DNA of 64,000 nucleotides from Micromonospora terminaliae. GTDB lineage: Bacteria; Actinomycetota; Actinomycetes; Mycobacteriales; Micromonosporaceae. The stretch spans positions 3,162,001-3,226,000 of the forward strand of contig NZ_CP045309.1 in NCBI RefSeq assembly GCF_009671205.1. The letters run 5' to 3'. Every line of letters begins with the position of its first letter. Within the stretch, counting starts at the first letter, position 1. Positions 7,755-16,759 of this stretch are shown piece by piece. The notes under the pieces are model-generated. The model saw nothing but the letters and a program-made list of their open reading frames with translations. It ran no database searches and was not told the DNA's origin. The translations under genes and the position numbers were made by a program.

Positions 7755-8849
7755 TCAGGCGAGGAGCGCGGTCAGCTCGGACACCACGGCGGCGGGCGGC
7801 GGCATGGCGGCCATCTCGTCGCGGACCTCGACGGCCGCCCTCGCCAGCGCCGCGTCGGTGACGAGCCGGGTCAGCACGTCCGGGGTGATGGCCCGGGCGG
7901 CCACCCCGAGGCCCGCGCCGCGCCGCGCGACCAGGTCGGCGTTGTGCCGCCGGTCCCCCGGGCCGGGTACGACGAGCTGCGGGACACCGGCCGCCAGCGC
8001 ACCGAGCACGCTGCCCGCACCGCCGTGGTGCACGGACGCCGTCGCGTGCGGGAGCACCCGGTCCAGCGGCACGCGGCCGACCGCCCGGACGTTCGCCGGC
8101 AGCCGCGGCAGCCGGCCGGGCGGCCGGACCAGCACGATGTCGGCGTCCACGGCCGGCGCGGCCGCGATGATCGCGGCCGTCGGGTCGCCGCCACCAGGAC
8201 CGGCGACGGTGCTGCGGCTCACGACGATCCGCGGTCGCTCCCCGGCGTGCAGGAGCCAGTCCGGCACCTCTCCCCCGCCCGAGTACGGCGCCGCCCGCAT
8301 GGGCAGCCCCGGTCGCGGACCGGTGAGGCTCGGCGGTGACACCGTGATCATGGCGGCCGGAGCGCCGATCCGGTGCCGCCGCATCGGCCTGCTCGCCGTC
8401 ACGGCCGCCACGAGGTCGGCGGCCGGGAACAGGTTGTTCTCCTGAAGGACGGCGGGAACACCGACCCGTGCCGCGGCGACCGCCCCGGCCACGCCGAGCG
8501 GCTCGTGGACGACCAGGTCGGGGCGCTCCCGCCGGGCCAGCGCCACCACGGCGTCCACGAACGCGGCGTTGGCGGCGCCGAACAGCTCACCGACGACGGC
8601 GGTGCCCGCACGCCCGGCCAGTTCCCGGCGGGCCAGCAACGGATGCCGCAGCAGCACCCGGCCCGCGATGCGACCGAACGCGAACCCCGGCGCGACGTCG
8701 TGCGCCGCCAGGCCGCCGAGGTCGACGGTGAGCGCGTCGCCGCCACTGGCGACCAGCACGTCGTGGCCGGCGTCCCGCCAGGCGAGGGCGAGTGGGACGA
8801 GCGGCAACAGGTGCCCCTGCAGCGGCGCGGCGACGATCAGGACCCGCAT
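7755..8849 (-). CDS. GT1-family glycosyltransferase (macrolide/UGT type)
   Basis: A 364-aa glycosyltransferase. The N-terminal MRVLIVAAPLQGHLLPLVPLA is the acceptor-domain motif of EryCIII/UGT-like enzymes. HHGGAGSVLGALAAGVPQLVVP (about residues 270-290) is the C-terminal nucleotide-sugar-binding signature. Such enzymes transfer a sugar from an NDP-sugar to a small lipophilic acceptor. No deoxysugar or polyketide genes are nearby, so the acceptor is unknown; self-resistance or detoxification by glycosylation is possible. It starts 75 nt from the divergent dimethylargininase gene. Confidence 0.87.
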   Translation of the reverse strand: MRVLIVAAPLQGHLLPLVPLALAWRDAGHDVLVASGGDALTVDLGGLAAHDVAPGFAFGRIAGRVLLRHPLLARRELAGRAGTAVVGELFGAANAAFVDAVVALARRERPDLVVHEPLGVAGAVAAARVGVPAVLQENNLFPAADLVAAVTASRPMRRHRIGAPAAMITVSPPSLTGPRPGLPMRAAPYSGGGEVPDWLLHAGERPRIVVSRSTVAGPGGGDPTAAIIAAAPAVDADIVLVRPPGRLPRLPANVRAVGRVPLDRVLPHATASVHHGGAGSVLGALAAGVPQLVVPGPGDRRHNADLVARRGAGLGVAARAITPDVLTRLVTDAALARAAVEVRDEMAAMPPPAAVVSELTALLA

Positions 8850-8923
8850 GGCCCCATTCAAACGGACCACGTGCGACGCCGTCGACCGTGGACGCGGGTC
8901 GGCCGGAGCGGCAGACTGCTGGC

Positions 8924-9694
8924 ATGACACGAGGCACCGCCCTGGTCCGGCGACCCGGCGACCGGCTGGCCGAAGGCCTGGTGACCCACATCGAGCGCAC
9001 CGACGTGGACGTCGCGCGGGCCCGGCGGCAGCACGAGGCGTACCGGGCCGCGCTCGCCGGCGCCGGCTGGCGGGTGCGCGAGGTCGACCCGGCCGACCAG
9101 TGCCCGGACGCCGTGTTCGTCGAGGACACCGTGGTGGTCTGCGACGACCTGGCGGTGCTGACCCGCCCCGGCGCACCGGAGCGCCGCCCGGAGGTCCCCG
9201 GCACCGAGAAGGCGGTCCGGGAGGCCGGCCTCGAGGTCGTACGGATCGAGGCGCCCGGCACGCTGGACGGCGGCGACGTGCTGCAGATCGGCACCACGGT
9301 CCACGTGGGCCGCGGGGGCCGCACCAACGACGCGGGCATCGCCCAGCTGGCCGCCCACCTGGCGACCCGCGGGCGCACGGTGGTCCCCGTCCCGCTGCGC
9401 GACGTGCTGCACCTGAAGTCGGCCGTGACGGCGCTGCCCGACGGCACCCTGCTCGCGCTGCCCGACCTGCTCGACACGACCGTGCTGCGGCAGCCGCTGC
9501 GCGCGGTCGACGAGGAGGCCGGCTGCCATGTCGTGCCACTCGGGGACGACCTCGTGCTGATGGCCGCGTCGGCGCCGCGCACCGCGGCGCTCGTGTCGGG
9601 CCTCGGCTTCACGCCCGTCGTCGTCGACATCGACGAGTACGAGAAGCTCGAAGGCTGCGTCACCTGCCTGAGCGTGCTGATCCCCCACGCCTGA
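8924..9694 (+). CDS. Dimethylarginine dimethylaminohydrolase (DDAH)
   Basis: A 256-aa member of the amidinotransferase superfamily. The arrangement matches bacterial DDAH: FVEDT (Glu67, Asp68), LDGGD (115-118), His163 in LHLKS and Cys248 in GCVTCLS near the C-terminus. DDAH hydrolyses N-omega-methylated arginines to citrulline plus methylamines. The length equals the Pseudomonas enzyme within two residues. The ATG at 8924 follows a CAGACT -10 element by 6 nt, so the mRNA is probably leaderless. Arginine deiminase is longer and therefore less likely. Confidence 0.88.
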   Translation: MTRGTALVRRPGDRLAEGLVTHIERTDVDVARARRQHEAYRAALAGAGWRVREVDPADQCPDAVFVEDTVVVCDDLAVLTRPGAPERRPEVPGTEKAVREAGLEVVRIEAPGTLDGGDVLQIGTTVHVGRGGRTNDAGIAQLAAHLATRGRTVVPVPLRDVLHLKSAVTALPDGTLLALPDLLDTTVLRQPLRAVDEEAGCHVVPLGDDLVLMAASAPRTAALVSGLGFTPVVVDIDEYEKLEGCVTCLSVLIPHA

Positions 9695-9701
9695 GCCCAT
9701 A

Positions 9702-9721
9702 GTTGTGACCTGGGTCACAAC
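9702..9721. promoter_or_regulatory. Perfect CRP-type operator upstream of the protease
   Basis: GTTGTGACC-TG-GGTCACAAC is an inverted repeat with 9-bp arms. It contains TGTGA-N6-TCACA, the consensus of cAMP receptor protein sites, which actinobacterial Crp proteins also recognise. It lies just after the DDAH stop, with its centre about 80 bp before the protease ATG. Confidence 0.75.
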
Positions 9722-9790
9722 GAATGAACCTTCACCCGCCGGCCACGTCCGGAGCCCCTGGACACCCCTCGCGTTCATCCAGGGAGAATC

Positions 9791-12700
9791 ATGCGTTCAG
9801 TTCGCACGTTATCGGCGCTGGCACTGCTGGTGCTGGGCGTCTCGGCGGCGGCTCCGGGCACCTCACCGGTGTCCGCGCAGCCCCGCGCCGCGAAGCCGGC
9901 GACCACACCCCCGGTCGCGGCCAAGCCCCGGACGGTCACCCTGCTCACCGGCGACACCGTCCACGTCAGCACCGTCAACGGCCAGACGGCCGTGAACGTC
10001 GTACCGGGCAAGGGACGGGAACGGATCCCGTTCATCACCCACAGCGCCGGCGCGGACGTGCGGGTCATCCCCGCCGACGCCGTCGGCCTGCTCAACCGGG
10101 GCAAGCTCGACCAGCGCCTCTTCGACGTCTCGATGCTCGTCGACTTCGGCTACGACGACAGCCGGGCCACCCTGCCGCTCATCGTCCAGCACAGCGGCGC
10201 CGCCCCCGCCGGTCTCGCCGGGAGCCGGACCACCCGGCAGATCGGCAGGGCCAGCGCCGTGGCGGAGAGCCGCGCCGACGCGGTGTCCTTCTGGAACAGC
10301 CTCACGTCGGCGAGCGGCACCGAGCGGCGCCTGCGGGCCGGGTTCGACAAGGTCTGGCTCGACGGGCTGCGCCACCCGACCCTCGACGTCAGCGTTCCGC
10401 TCACCGGCGCGCCGGAGGCCTGGCGCGCGGGCTGGACGGGCGCCGGGGTGAAGGTCGGCGTGATCGACACCGGCGTCGACCAGACCCACCCCGACCTGGC
10501 CGGCCGCGTCGCCGCCGCGGAGAACTTCACCTCCGACCCGGACACCCTCGACCGGGTCGGCCACGGCACCCACGTCGCCTCCACCATCGCCGGCACGGCG
10601 GCCGCGTCGGAGGGCCGCTACAAGGGCATGGCGCCCGGCGCGACCCTCTACAGCGCCAAGGTCTGCGTCGAGGAGGGCTGCCCGGAGTCGGCGATCCTGG
10701 CCGGCATGACGTGGGCGGCCGAGCAGGGCGTCAAGGTCGCCAACATGAGCCTGGGCGGCCAGGACACCCCGGAGACCGACCCGATCGAGGCGGCCCTGGC
10801 CGACCTCACCCACCGCTACGGCGTGCTCTTCGTCGTCGCCGCCGGCAACAGCGGCGAGGGCGGCGAGTCCACGGTGAACTCGCCCGGCGGGGTGAGCGAG
10901 GCGCTGACCGTGGGCGCCGTGACCAAGACGGGCGAGCTGGCCGAGTTCTCCAGCCGGGGCCCGCGCGCGGGCGACGCCGGCATCAAGCCGGATGTCACCG
11001 CTCCCGGCGTCGGCATCGTCGCCGCCCGCAGCTCGACCTCCGGCCTGTGGCCCAACGACGAGAACCCGCAGTACACCAGCCTCAACGGCACCTCGATGGC
11101 GACTCCGCACGTGGCCGGCGCCGCGGCGATCCTGACCCAGCAGCACCCGGACTGGACGCCCGAGCGGATCAAGTCCACGCTGATGGCGGCCGCGAAGCCG
11201 AACGCCACCATCGGTGTCTACGAGCAGGGCGCCGGCTTCCTCGACGTCGCCCGGGCGATCCGGCAGACCGTCACGGCGAGCCCGGTCAGCGTCGCCTTCG
11301 GGCGGACCACCGCGGCGCAGCAGCAGACGATCACGTACGCGAACAGCGGCTCGACCGCCCTCACGCTGGCGGTCTCCCTCGACGCGAAGGACGCCGACGG
11401 CGCCCCGGCGCCGGCCGGCCTGTTCAGCCTCAGCGCCACCTCGGTGACGGTCCCGGCGGGCGGCACGGCCGGCGTGACGGTCACCGTGCAGGCCGGGACC
11501 GGCCTGCCCGACCGCTACTTCGGCGGTGAGGTGACCGCCACCGGCGACGGCGCGCAGGTGCAGACCCCGGTGGCGCTCGACGTCGCCCGCCACCGGCTGA
11601 GCCTCAAGCTCGTCGGGCCGGACGGCGGGGCGCCCACCCCGGACCAGGGCTGGGTGACCCTCCTGACCGACCTGGACCGGCAGACCACGACGGTCTTCGA
11701 CGACCCCGCGACCACCACCTACCAGGTCCGCGCGGGCCGTTACCTGCTCCAGACCTACCTGTTGACCGGCGACCCGTTCCTCCCGCAGATCACGTCGCTG
11801 ATGCGCCCGAGCCTCGACCTGACCGGCGACCAGGCGCTGACCATGGACGCCCGCCTGGCGAAGCCCGTCGTGGTGTCGGTGCCGAACGCCAGGGCCACCG
11901 CGGTCCACCAGGAGTTCGGCTGGACGATCCGGACCGAGCAACCGCAGATCTGGGGTAGCAACGACCCGTTCGGTGTGCTCATGGGCCTGCCCTTCGACCA
12001 CCTGCGGACCGCGCAGATCGGGGCCGGCAGGACGCCCGGCTTCGTGTCCTACCTCAACGGGATGTGGGGCCAGGTCGCCGAGGACGGCAGCCTGCACAAC
12101 AGCCCGTACGCCTACCGGGTCTACCTCTACGAGCCCGAGAAGATGATGACCGGGCTGACCCGCAGGCTGCGCGCCGGCGACTTCGCCACGGTGCGTTCCC
12201 GGATCAGCGCGGACGTGGCCGGCGTGCCGGTCGCCCGGACCGCCGTGGCGCACGCGCCGGGCAACTCGCCGATCTACCGGGACGAACGCAACGTCCCGCC
12301 GAGCTTCACCTACGACGTGCCGAGCACCGTCACCGAGTACTACAACCAGGACAAGCAGGCGGTGTGGCAGTCGACCTCGTCCCAGCTGCGGTACACCTAC
12401 TACGAGTCGGCGTGGACCAGCTTCCGCCCCGGGCGCACGTACGACGTGAAGTGGGCCACCGGCGTGGCCGGGCCGGTCTTCCCGGAGCCGAACTTCGGCC
12501 AGCAGTTCGCCACCCGCTACTGGGGCGACACGCTGGGCGGCCCCGGGCCGCTGCACGGTGACGGCACCGGGCACATGGGCTTCCGCCATGTTCGCGGTGG
12601 CAGCGTGCAGGTGGACCTCTACCGCAACGGGGTCAAGGTCGGCGAGGCGAACCAGACGCCCTGGGTGTGGGACGTGCCCGCCGAGAAGGGGAACTACCGG

Positions 12701-13123
12701 CTGGCCGCGACCTTCCGCAGCGACCCGGAGTTCACCCTGTCCACCGTGGTGGACGCGGAGTGGACCTTCACGTCCGCGCACGTGCCCGACGGCGAACTGG
12801 TGAAGCTGCCGATGACGGCGATCCGGTACAGCCCGGACCTCGACATCGACAACCGGGCGCCGGCCGGCCGGCTGTTCGCCGTCCCGGTCTCCCTCGACCG
12901 TCAGGTCGGGGCGGCGCCGGGCCGGACCCGGACCCTGACCGTCGAGGCGTCCTTCGACGACGGCCGGACGTGGCAGCGGTTGACCGTGCAGCGGCACGGC
13001 GAGAAGGGGGTCGCCTGGGTGCGCAACCCGGCGGGCTCCGGCTTCGTCTCGCTGCGGGCCGCCGCCACGGACACCAGCGGCAACACGGTCAAGCAGACCG
13101 TCCTCCGCGCCTACCGGTACTGA
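9791..13123 (+). CDS. Secreted subtilisin-like (S8) serine protease
   Basis: A 1110-aa exoprotease. Signal peptide residues about 1-29 end at AQ; a propeptide-like segment follows to about 205. The catalytic triad is complete: Asp226 (VIDTGVD), His258 (GHGTHVAS) and Ser435 (NGTSMATPHVAG), with the oxyanion Asn in AAGNSG. After the catalytic domain (about 215-500) come some 600 residues of beta-rich sequence of unknown function. It resembles long Streptomyces subtilases used in extracellular protein breakdown. The ribosome site is GGGAGA. A CRP-type palindrome upstream suggests control by cAMP; a 12-bp hairpin follows the stop. Confidence 0.93.
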   Translation: MRSVRTLSALALLVLGVSAAAPGTSPVSAQPRAAKPATTPPVAAKPRTVTLLTGDTVHVSTVNGQTAVNVVPGKGRERIPFITHSAGADVRVIPADAVGLLNRGKLDQRLFDVSMLVDFGYDDSRATLPLIVQHSGAAPAGLAGSRTTRQIGRASAVAESRADAVSFWNSLTSASGTERRLRAGFDKVWLDGLRHPTLDVSVPLTGAPEAWRAGWTGAGVKVGVIDTGVDQTHPDLAGRVAAAENFTSDPDTLDRVGHGTHVASTIAGTAAASEGRYKGMAPGATLYSAKVCVEEGCPESAILAGMTWAAEQGVKVANMSLGGQDTPETDPIEAALADLTHRYGVLFVVAAGNSGEGGESTVNSPGGVSEALTVGAVTKTGELAEFSSRGPRAGDAGIKPDVTAPGVGIVAARSSTSGLWPNDENPQYTSLNGTSMATPHVAGAAAILTQQHPDWTPERIKSTLMAAAKPNATIGVYEQGAGFLDVARAIRQTVTASPVSVAFGRTTAAQQQTITYANSGSTALTLAVSLDAKDADGAPAPAGLFSLSATSVTVPAGGTAGVTVTVQAGTGLPDRYFGGEVTATGDGAQVQTPVALDVARHRLSLKLVGPDGGAPTPDQGWVTLLTDLDRQTTTVFDDPATTTYQVRAGRYLLQTYLLTGDPFLPQITSLMRPSLDLTGDQALTMDARLAKPVVVSVPNARATAVHQEFGWTIRTEQPQIWGSNDPFGVLMGLPFDHLRTAQIGAGRTPGFVSYLNGMWGQVAEDGSLHNSPYAYRVYLYEPEKMMTGLTRRLRAGDFATVRSRISADVAGVPVARTAVAHAPGNSPIYRDERNVPPSFTYDVPSTVTEYYNQDKQAVWQSTSSQLRYTYYESAWTSFRPGRTYDVKWATGVAGPVFPEPNFGQQFATRYWGDTLGGPGPLHGDGTGHMGFRHVRGGSVQVDLYRNGVKVGEANQTPWVWDVPAEKGNYRLAATFRSDPEFTLSTVVDAEWTFTSAHVPDGELVKLPMTAIRYSPDLDIDNRAPAGRLFAVPVSLDRQVGAAPGRTRTLTVEASFDDGRTWQRLTVQRHGEKGVAWVRNPAGSGFVSLRAAATDTSGNTVKQTVLRAYRY

Positions 13124-13135
13124 GGACCGGCCCTC

Positions 13136-13165
13136 GGACGCGGCGCCCCCGACGGCGCCGCGTCC
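13136..13165 (+). terminator. 12-bp perfect stem-loop after the protease
   Basis: GGACGCGGCGCC (13136-13147) pairs exactly with GGCGCCGCGTCC (13154-13165) around a 6-nt loop, 12 nt after the protease stop. Confidence 0.75.
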
Positions 13166-13189
13166 GGGGTCACCGGCGGCGGAGCCGGT

Positions 13190-13246
13190 CCGGCCTCAAG
13201 GCGGCCCGGGCCGGGGGCAGCACGGCTCAGGCCGCCTTGAGGCCGG
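13190..13246 (-). terminator. 17-bp inverted repeat overlapping the sigma factor stop
   Basis: CCGGCCTCAAGGCGGCC (13190-13206) is the exact reverse complement of 13230-13246. The right arm encodes the last codons of the sigma factor, and the 23-nt loop includes its stop. On the minus-strand transcript this makes a 17-bp stem that would terminate, or protect the 3' end of, the sigma mRNA. Confidence 0.65.
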
Positions 13247-13763
13247 TGCGCAGGGCACGCAGGGCATGGTGGGTCCGGGACTTCACGGTGCCGATCGGCA
13301 CCCCCAGCCGGCCCGCGACCTCCTCCGGGGACCGCCCGACGAGGAAGACCTCGGAGAGCAGGCTGCGCTGCGCCGGGCTGAGCCGGCGGAGCGCGCGCCG
13401 GACGGTGTGCGACGCCAGCGCCGTGCCGGTGGTGTCGTCACGGGCGGGGATCCAGGTCATGTCGACGAGGTGGACCTCGGCCGGGCGGACGCGCCTCCGC
13501 CGGACCCCGTCGATGACGAGTCGCCGGGCGACGGTGAGGAGCCACCTGCGGGCGGCGTCGGGCTCGTCCGGCACCGCGTCGAGGTGCCGCCAGGCCCGCA
13601 GCATCGTCTCCTGGAGCAGATCCTCGGCCGTCTGCGGCTGGTCCCGCGTCAGCAGGAGCAGCAGGCGCAGCACGGCACGGCCGTGGTCCGCGTGCAGCGC
13701 GGTCATGCGCTCGGCCCGGCCGGCCGGTGATCCGTCGGGTGCCCCCAGCACGATCTCCCCCAT
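13227..13763 (-). CDS. ECF-type RNA polymerase sigma factor
   Basis: A 178-aa sigma factor of the extracytoplasmic-function type. Region 2 contains AEDLLQETMLRAWRH and the RWLLTVARRLVIDGVRRR core- and -10-binding helix. Region 4 ends in EVAGRLGVPIGTVKSRTHHALRALR. No anti-sigma gene adjoins it: upstream is the SARP regulator (100 nt away, same strand) and downstream is the convergent protease. ATG 13763 is the first ATG in the frame; an internal ATG at 13706 is also possible. Its regulation is unknown. Confidence 0.87.
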   Translation of the reverse strand: MGEIVLGAPDGSPAGRAERMTALHADHGRAVLRLLLLLTRDQPQTAEDLLQETMLRAWRHLDAVPDEPDAARRWLLTVARRLVIDGVRRRRVRPAEVHLVDMTWIPARDDTTGTALASHTVRRALRRLSPAQRSLLSEVFLVGRSPEEVAGRLGVPIGTVKSRTHHALRALRTGLKAA

Positions 13764-13863
13764 CCGCAGCAACAACCGTGAATGAGGCAGGAGCCTAGGG
13801 ACGGCGGGTGCCAACGGACTGACACGCGAGTGCGAATCCAGTGCCGTCGCCGAGCGCGACCGG

Positions 13864-16677
13864 TCACCGACGCGGCGTGGCCGCCGCGAGCCGGCCGGCC
13901 AGCCGCCGGCCGGTCGGAGTGTGCCCGTACGGGATCAGGGCCATCCCGTCCCGCCAGGCGCGTACCGCGCCCTCCTGGTCGCCCGCGGCGGCGAGGGCGT
14001 CCCCGAGCAGCGCCAGCACCTCCGCGGCCGGCGCCGCCGCCGCGGCCTCCTGGTAGGCGGCGGCCGCCTCGCGCCAGCAGTCGACCGCCCGGCCGCCCTC
14101 CCGCCGGGCGGCGTACGCCTTCCCGAGCGCCTCCCACGCCTCGGCCACGCCGAGCCGGTACCGCGCCCCGCGCGACAGCGCCATCGCCTGCTCGGCGCAG
14201 CGCACCGCCTCGTCCACCCGGCCCAGCTCGGCGTTGCTCGCCGCCATGATCACCAGCGCGTCCGCGAGCAGCTTGTCGTCCCCGGCCGTCCACGGGCCCA
14301 GCGTCGCGGAGACGGTCCGGACGACCTCCTCGTGCCGCCCCTGGGCGCTCAGGATCATCGCCCGGTTGATCGTGGCCCGGGTCAGTTCGCCGGACAGGCC
14401 GAGCCGGGCGAGCAGCGCGAGCGCCCGGTCGAGATGCGCAAGCGCGGTCTCGTGCTCGTGCCGGAAGTAGGCCGCGCCGGCCAGGCTGCGGTGCATCCGG
14501 GCCTGCCCGATCAGGTCACCGCCCGCGCGGGCGGCCTCCAGCGCCACCTCGCCGGTCGTCGTCCAGTCGGCCCACCGGCCGCTGCGGTCGAAGAAGTGCT
14601 GCATGCCCAGGGCGAGCTGCCAGGCGTCGGTGTGCCGGCCCTGCCGGGCGGCCCGGCCGACCAGCGCGATGAGGACCTGCCGCTCGGCGGTGAACCAGCG
14701 CATGGCGTCGGCGTGGCCGGCGAAGCGCAGCGGCGTCTCGCCCGGCCCCGGGTCGATCATCGGGTGGCCTTCGGAGGTCAGCAGCCGGCGGTGCGCCTGG
14801 TAGCCGGTGGCCCGGTAGAACCGCAGGCAGCGCAGCTCCGCGGCGGCGCGCTCGGCCGGGCCGTCGTGTTCCTCGCCGAGTTCGGTGGCGTAGGAACGCA
14901 GCAGGTCGTGGGTGCGGTAACGGCCGGGCGGGTCCTCGCTGACCAGGTGCGCGCGGCTCAGCTCGCCGAGCAGTGCCCGCGCGGTCCGCAGCGGGACGCC
15001 CGCGAGGCCCGCCGCGCCGGCGACCGAGATGTCCGGGCCGGGATGGACCGGCAGCAGCCGGAAGAGCCGGGCGGCCGGGGCCGAGAGCGCCTGGTAGGAC
15101 CAGGAGAAGACGGCGCGTACACCGCTCTGCGGGTCGTCGCCGTCGAAGCCGTCGAGGCTCCCGGGCGTCGCGGCCAGCTCCGCGGCGATCTGCGCCGGTG
15201 GCGTCCTCGGCAGGCTCGCCGCGCGGGCGGCCACCACGGCCAGCGCGAGGGGCAGCCGCCCGCAGGCCGCGATGATGGCGTCGACGGCGGCCCGGTCCGC
15301 CGCGACGCGGCCGGCGCCGAGCGGGCCCGACAGCGCCGCGCGGGCCTCCTCGACGCTCGGCAGGCCGACCGGCAACGGATGGGCGCCGGCCGTGGTCAGC
15401 AGGCCGCTGAGCCGGCTGCGGCTGGTGACGATCACCAGGCAGCCGGGGCTGCCCGGCAGCAGGTGCCGGATCTGCTCGGCGTCCCGGCAGTTGTCGAGCA
15501 CGATCAGCATGCGCCGGCCGGCGAGGCTGCTGCGGTACAGGCCCGCCTGGGCGTGCAGCTCGGCAGGGATGCCCTGCTGCGGCACACCGAGCGAGCCGAG
15601 GAAGCCGCGCAGCGCCTCGCCCGGGCTCATGGCCGGCTCCCGCCCGTCGTATCCGCGCAGGTCGACGTAGAGCTGCCCGTCCGGGTAGCCGGCCGCGAAC
15701 CCGTGGGCGAGATGGATGGCCAGGGCGGTCTTGCCGACCCCGGGCATGCCGTCGATCGCGAGCACCGCCGGCCCACCCGGCCGCGCGACCGCCGCGCGGG
15801 CGTCCGCCACGAGGTCGTCCCGGCCGGTGAAGAAGGGCAGGTCCGGCGGCAGCTGCGCGGGCCGCGGCAGTGGCGCCGGCGATCCGGTACGCGGCGGCCG
15901 GGTGCGCTGGTGCAGCAGCCGGTCGTACGCCTCCCGCAACTCCTCGCCCGGGTCCACGCCCAGCTCCTCGGCGAGCCGGCGGCGCACCACCCGGTACGTC
16001 TCGACGGCTTCCGCCTGGCGGCCGTCGGCGGCGAGCGCCAGCAGCAGCCGGCTCTGCAGCGATTCGTCGAGGGGGTGCTGCTCGGCCGCCTGCCGCAGCG
16101 GCCCCAGCACCGCGCTCATCCGCCCGCAGCGCTCGGCGGCGTCGGCGGCCAGGCGCACGGCCTGGGCGCGCTCGTCCTCCACGGCGAGGAACGCGGGATG
16201 CCGGAGGGAGGCCGGTTCCAGGCCGGCGGCACACCGGCCGCGCCACAGCCGCAGCCCCTCGAGGGCGTGCCGCAGCGCCGCCTCCGGGTCGCCGTCCTGC
16301 AGGCTCGCGGCCGCCCGCCGGCTCAGCGACCGGAACGTCAGCAGGTCGAGGGACTCCTCGTCGGCGCGCAGCCGGTAGCCCGACAGCTCCCGGAGGAGGT
16401 GCCGGCCGACCGACCGGGTGGGCAGGCCGGGTTCGAGCAGCCGCCGGAGCACCCCGACGTGCCGGTGCACGACGTTCGCGGCGCTGACCGGGGCCTCCTC
16501 GTCCCAGAGCAGGTCGACCAGCTCGGCCAGCGAGACCGGCTGCCCGGCCCGGGCCAGCAGCAGGGCGAGCACCAGCCGCTGCTGGCGCGCGCCCAGCGAC
16601 AGCTCGGCGCCGGCGCGGACGACCCGGATGGGACCGAGCACCGAGAAACCGATCGCCTCGCCCGCCTCCGCCCGCAC
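13864..16677 (-). CDS. AfsR/SARP-family transcriptional activator with NB-ARC and TPR domains
   Basis: A 937-aa regulator in the AfsR layout. Residues about 10-100 are an OmpR-like winged helix (GARQQRLVLALLLARAG, ANVVHRHVGVLRRLLEP). The bacterial activation domain follows to about 260. An STAND/NB-ARC ATPase follows with P-loop DGMPGVGKTALAI and Walker B MLIVLDNC. C-terminal helical repeats (TPR-like) run from about 640. Such proteins activate secondary-metabolite or differentiation genes. The GTG start sits 7 nt after a TACCGT -10 element (16690-16685), so it is probably leaderless. No biosynthetic cluster is adjacent. Confidence 0.9.
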   Translation of the reverse strand: MRAEAGEAIGFSVLGPIRVVRAGAELSLGARQQRLVLALLLARAGQPVSLAELVDLLWDEEAPVSAANVVHRHVGVLRRLLEPGLPTRSVGRHLLRELSGYRLRADEESLDLLTFRSLSRRAAASLQDGDPEAALRHALEGLRLWRGRCAAGLEPASLRHPAFLAVEDERAQAVRLAADAAERCGRMSAVLGPLRQAAEQHPLDESLQSRLLLALAADGRQAEAVETYRVVRRRLAEELGVDPGEELREAYDRLLHQRTRPPRTGSPAPLPRPAQLPPDLPFFTGRDDLVADARAAVARPGGPAVLAIDGMPGVGKTALAIHLAHGFAAGYPDGQLYVDLRGYDGREPAMSPGEALRGFLGSLGVPQQGIPAELHAQAGLYRSSLAGRRMLIVLDNCRDAEQIRHLLPGSPGCLVIVTSRSRLSGLLTTAGAHPLPVGLPSVEEARAALSGPLGAGRVAADRAAVDAIIAACGRLPLALAVVAARAASLPRTPPAQIAAELAATPGSLDGFDGDDPQSGVRAVFSWSYQALSAPAARLFRLLPVHPGPDISVAGAAGLAGVPLRTARALLGELSRAHLVSEDPPGRYRTHDLLRSYATELGEEHDGPAERAAAELRCLRFYRATGYQAHRRLLTSEGHPMIDPGPGETPLRFAGHADAMRWFTAERQVLIALVGRAARQGRHTDAWQLALGMQHFFDRSGRWADWTTTGEVALEAARAGGDLIGQARMHRSLAGAAYFRHEHETALAHLDRALALLARLGLSGELTRATINRAMILSAQGRHEEVVRTVSATLGPWTAGDDKLLADALVIMAASNAELGRVDEAVRCAEQAMALSRGARYRLGVAEAWEALGKAYAARREGGRAVDCWREAAAAYQEAAAAAPAAEVLALLGDALAAAGDQEGAVRAWRDGMALIPYGHTPTGRRLAGRLAAATPRR

Positions 16678-16759
16678 AGCGGCAACGGTAACCGGCCGAC
16701 CTGCCGGCGCAGCTCGCGGCCGGGCTCCCGGCCTGCGGCGAGGACCGGCCGGCCCGCCG

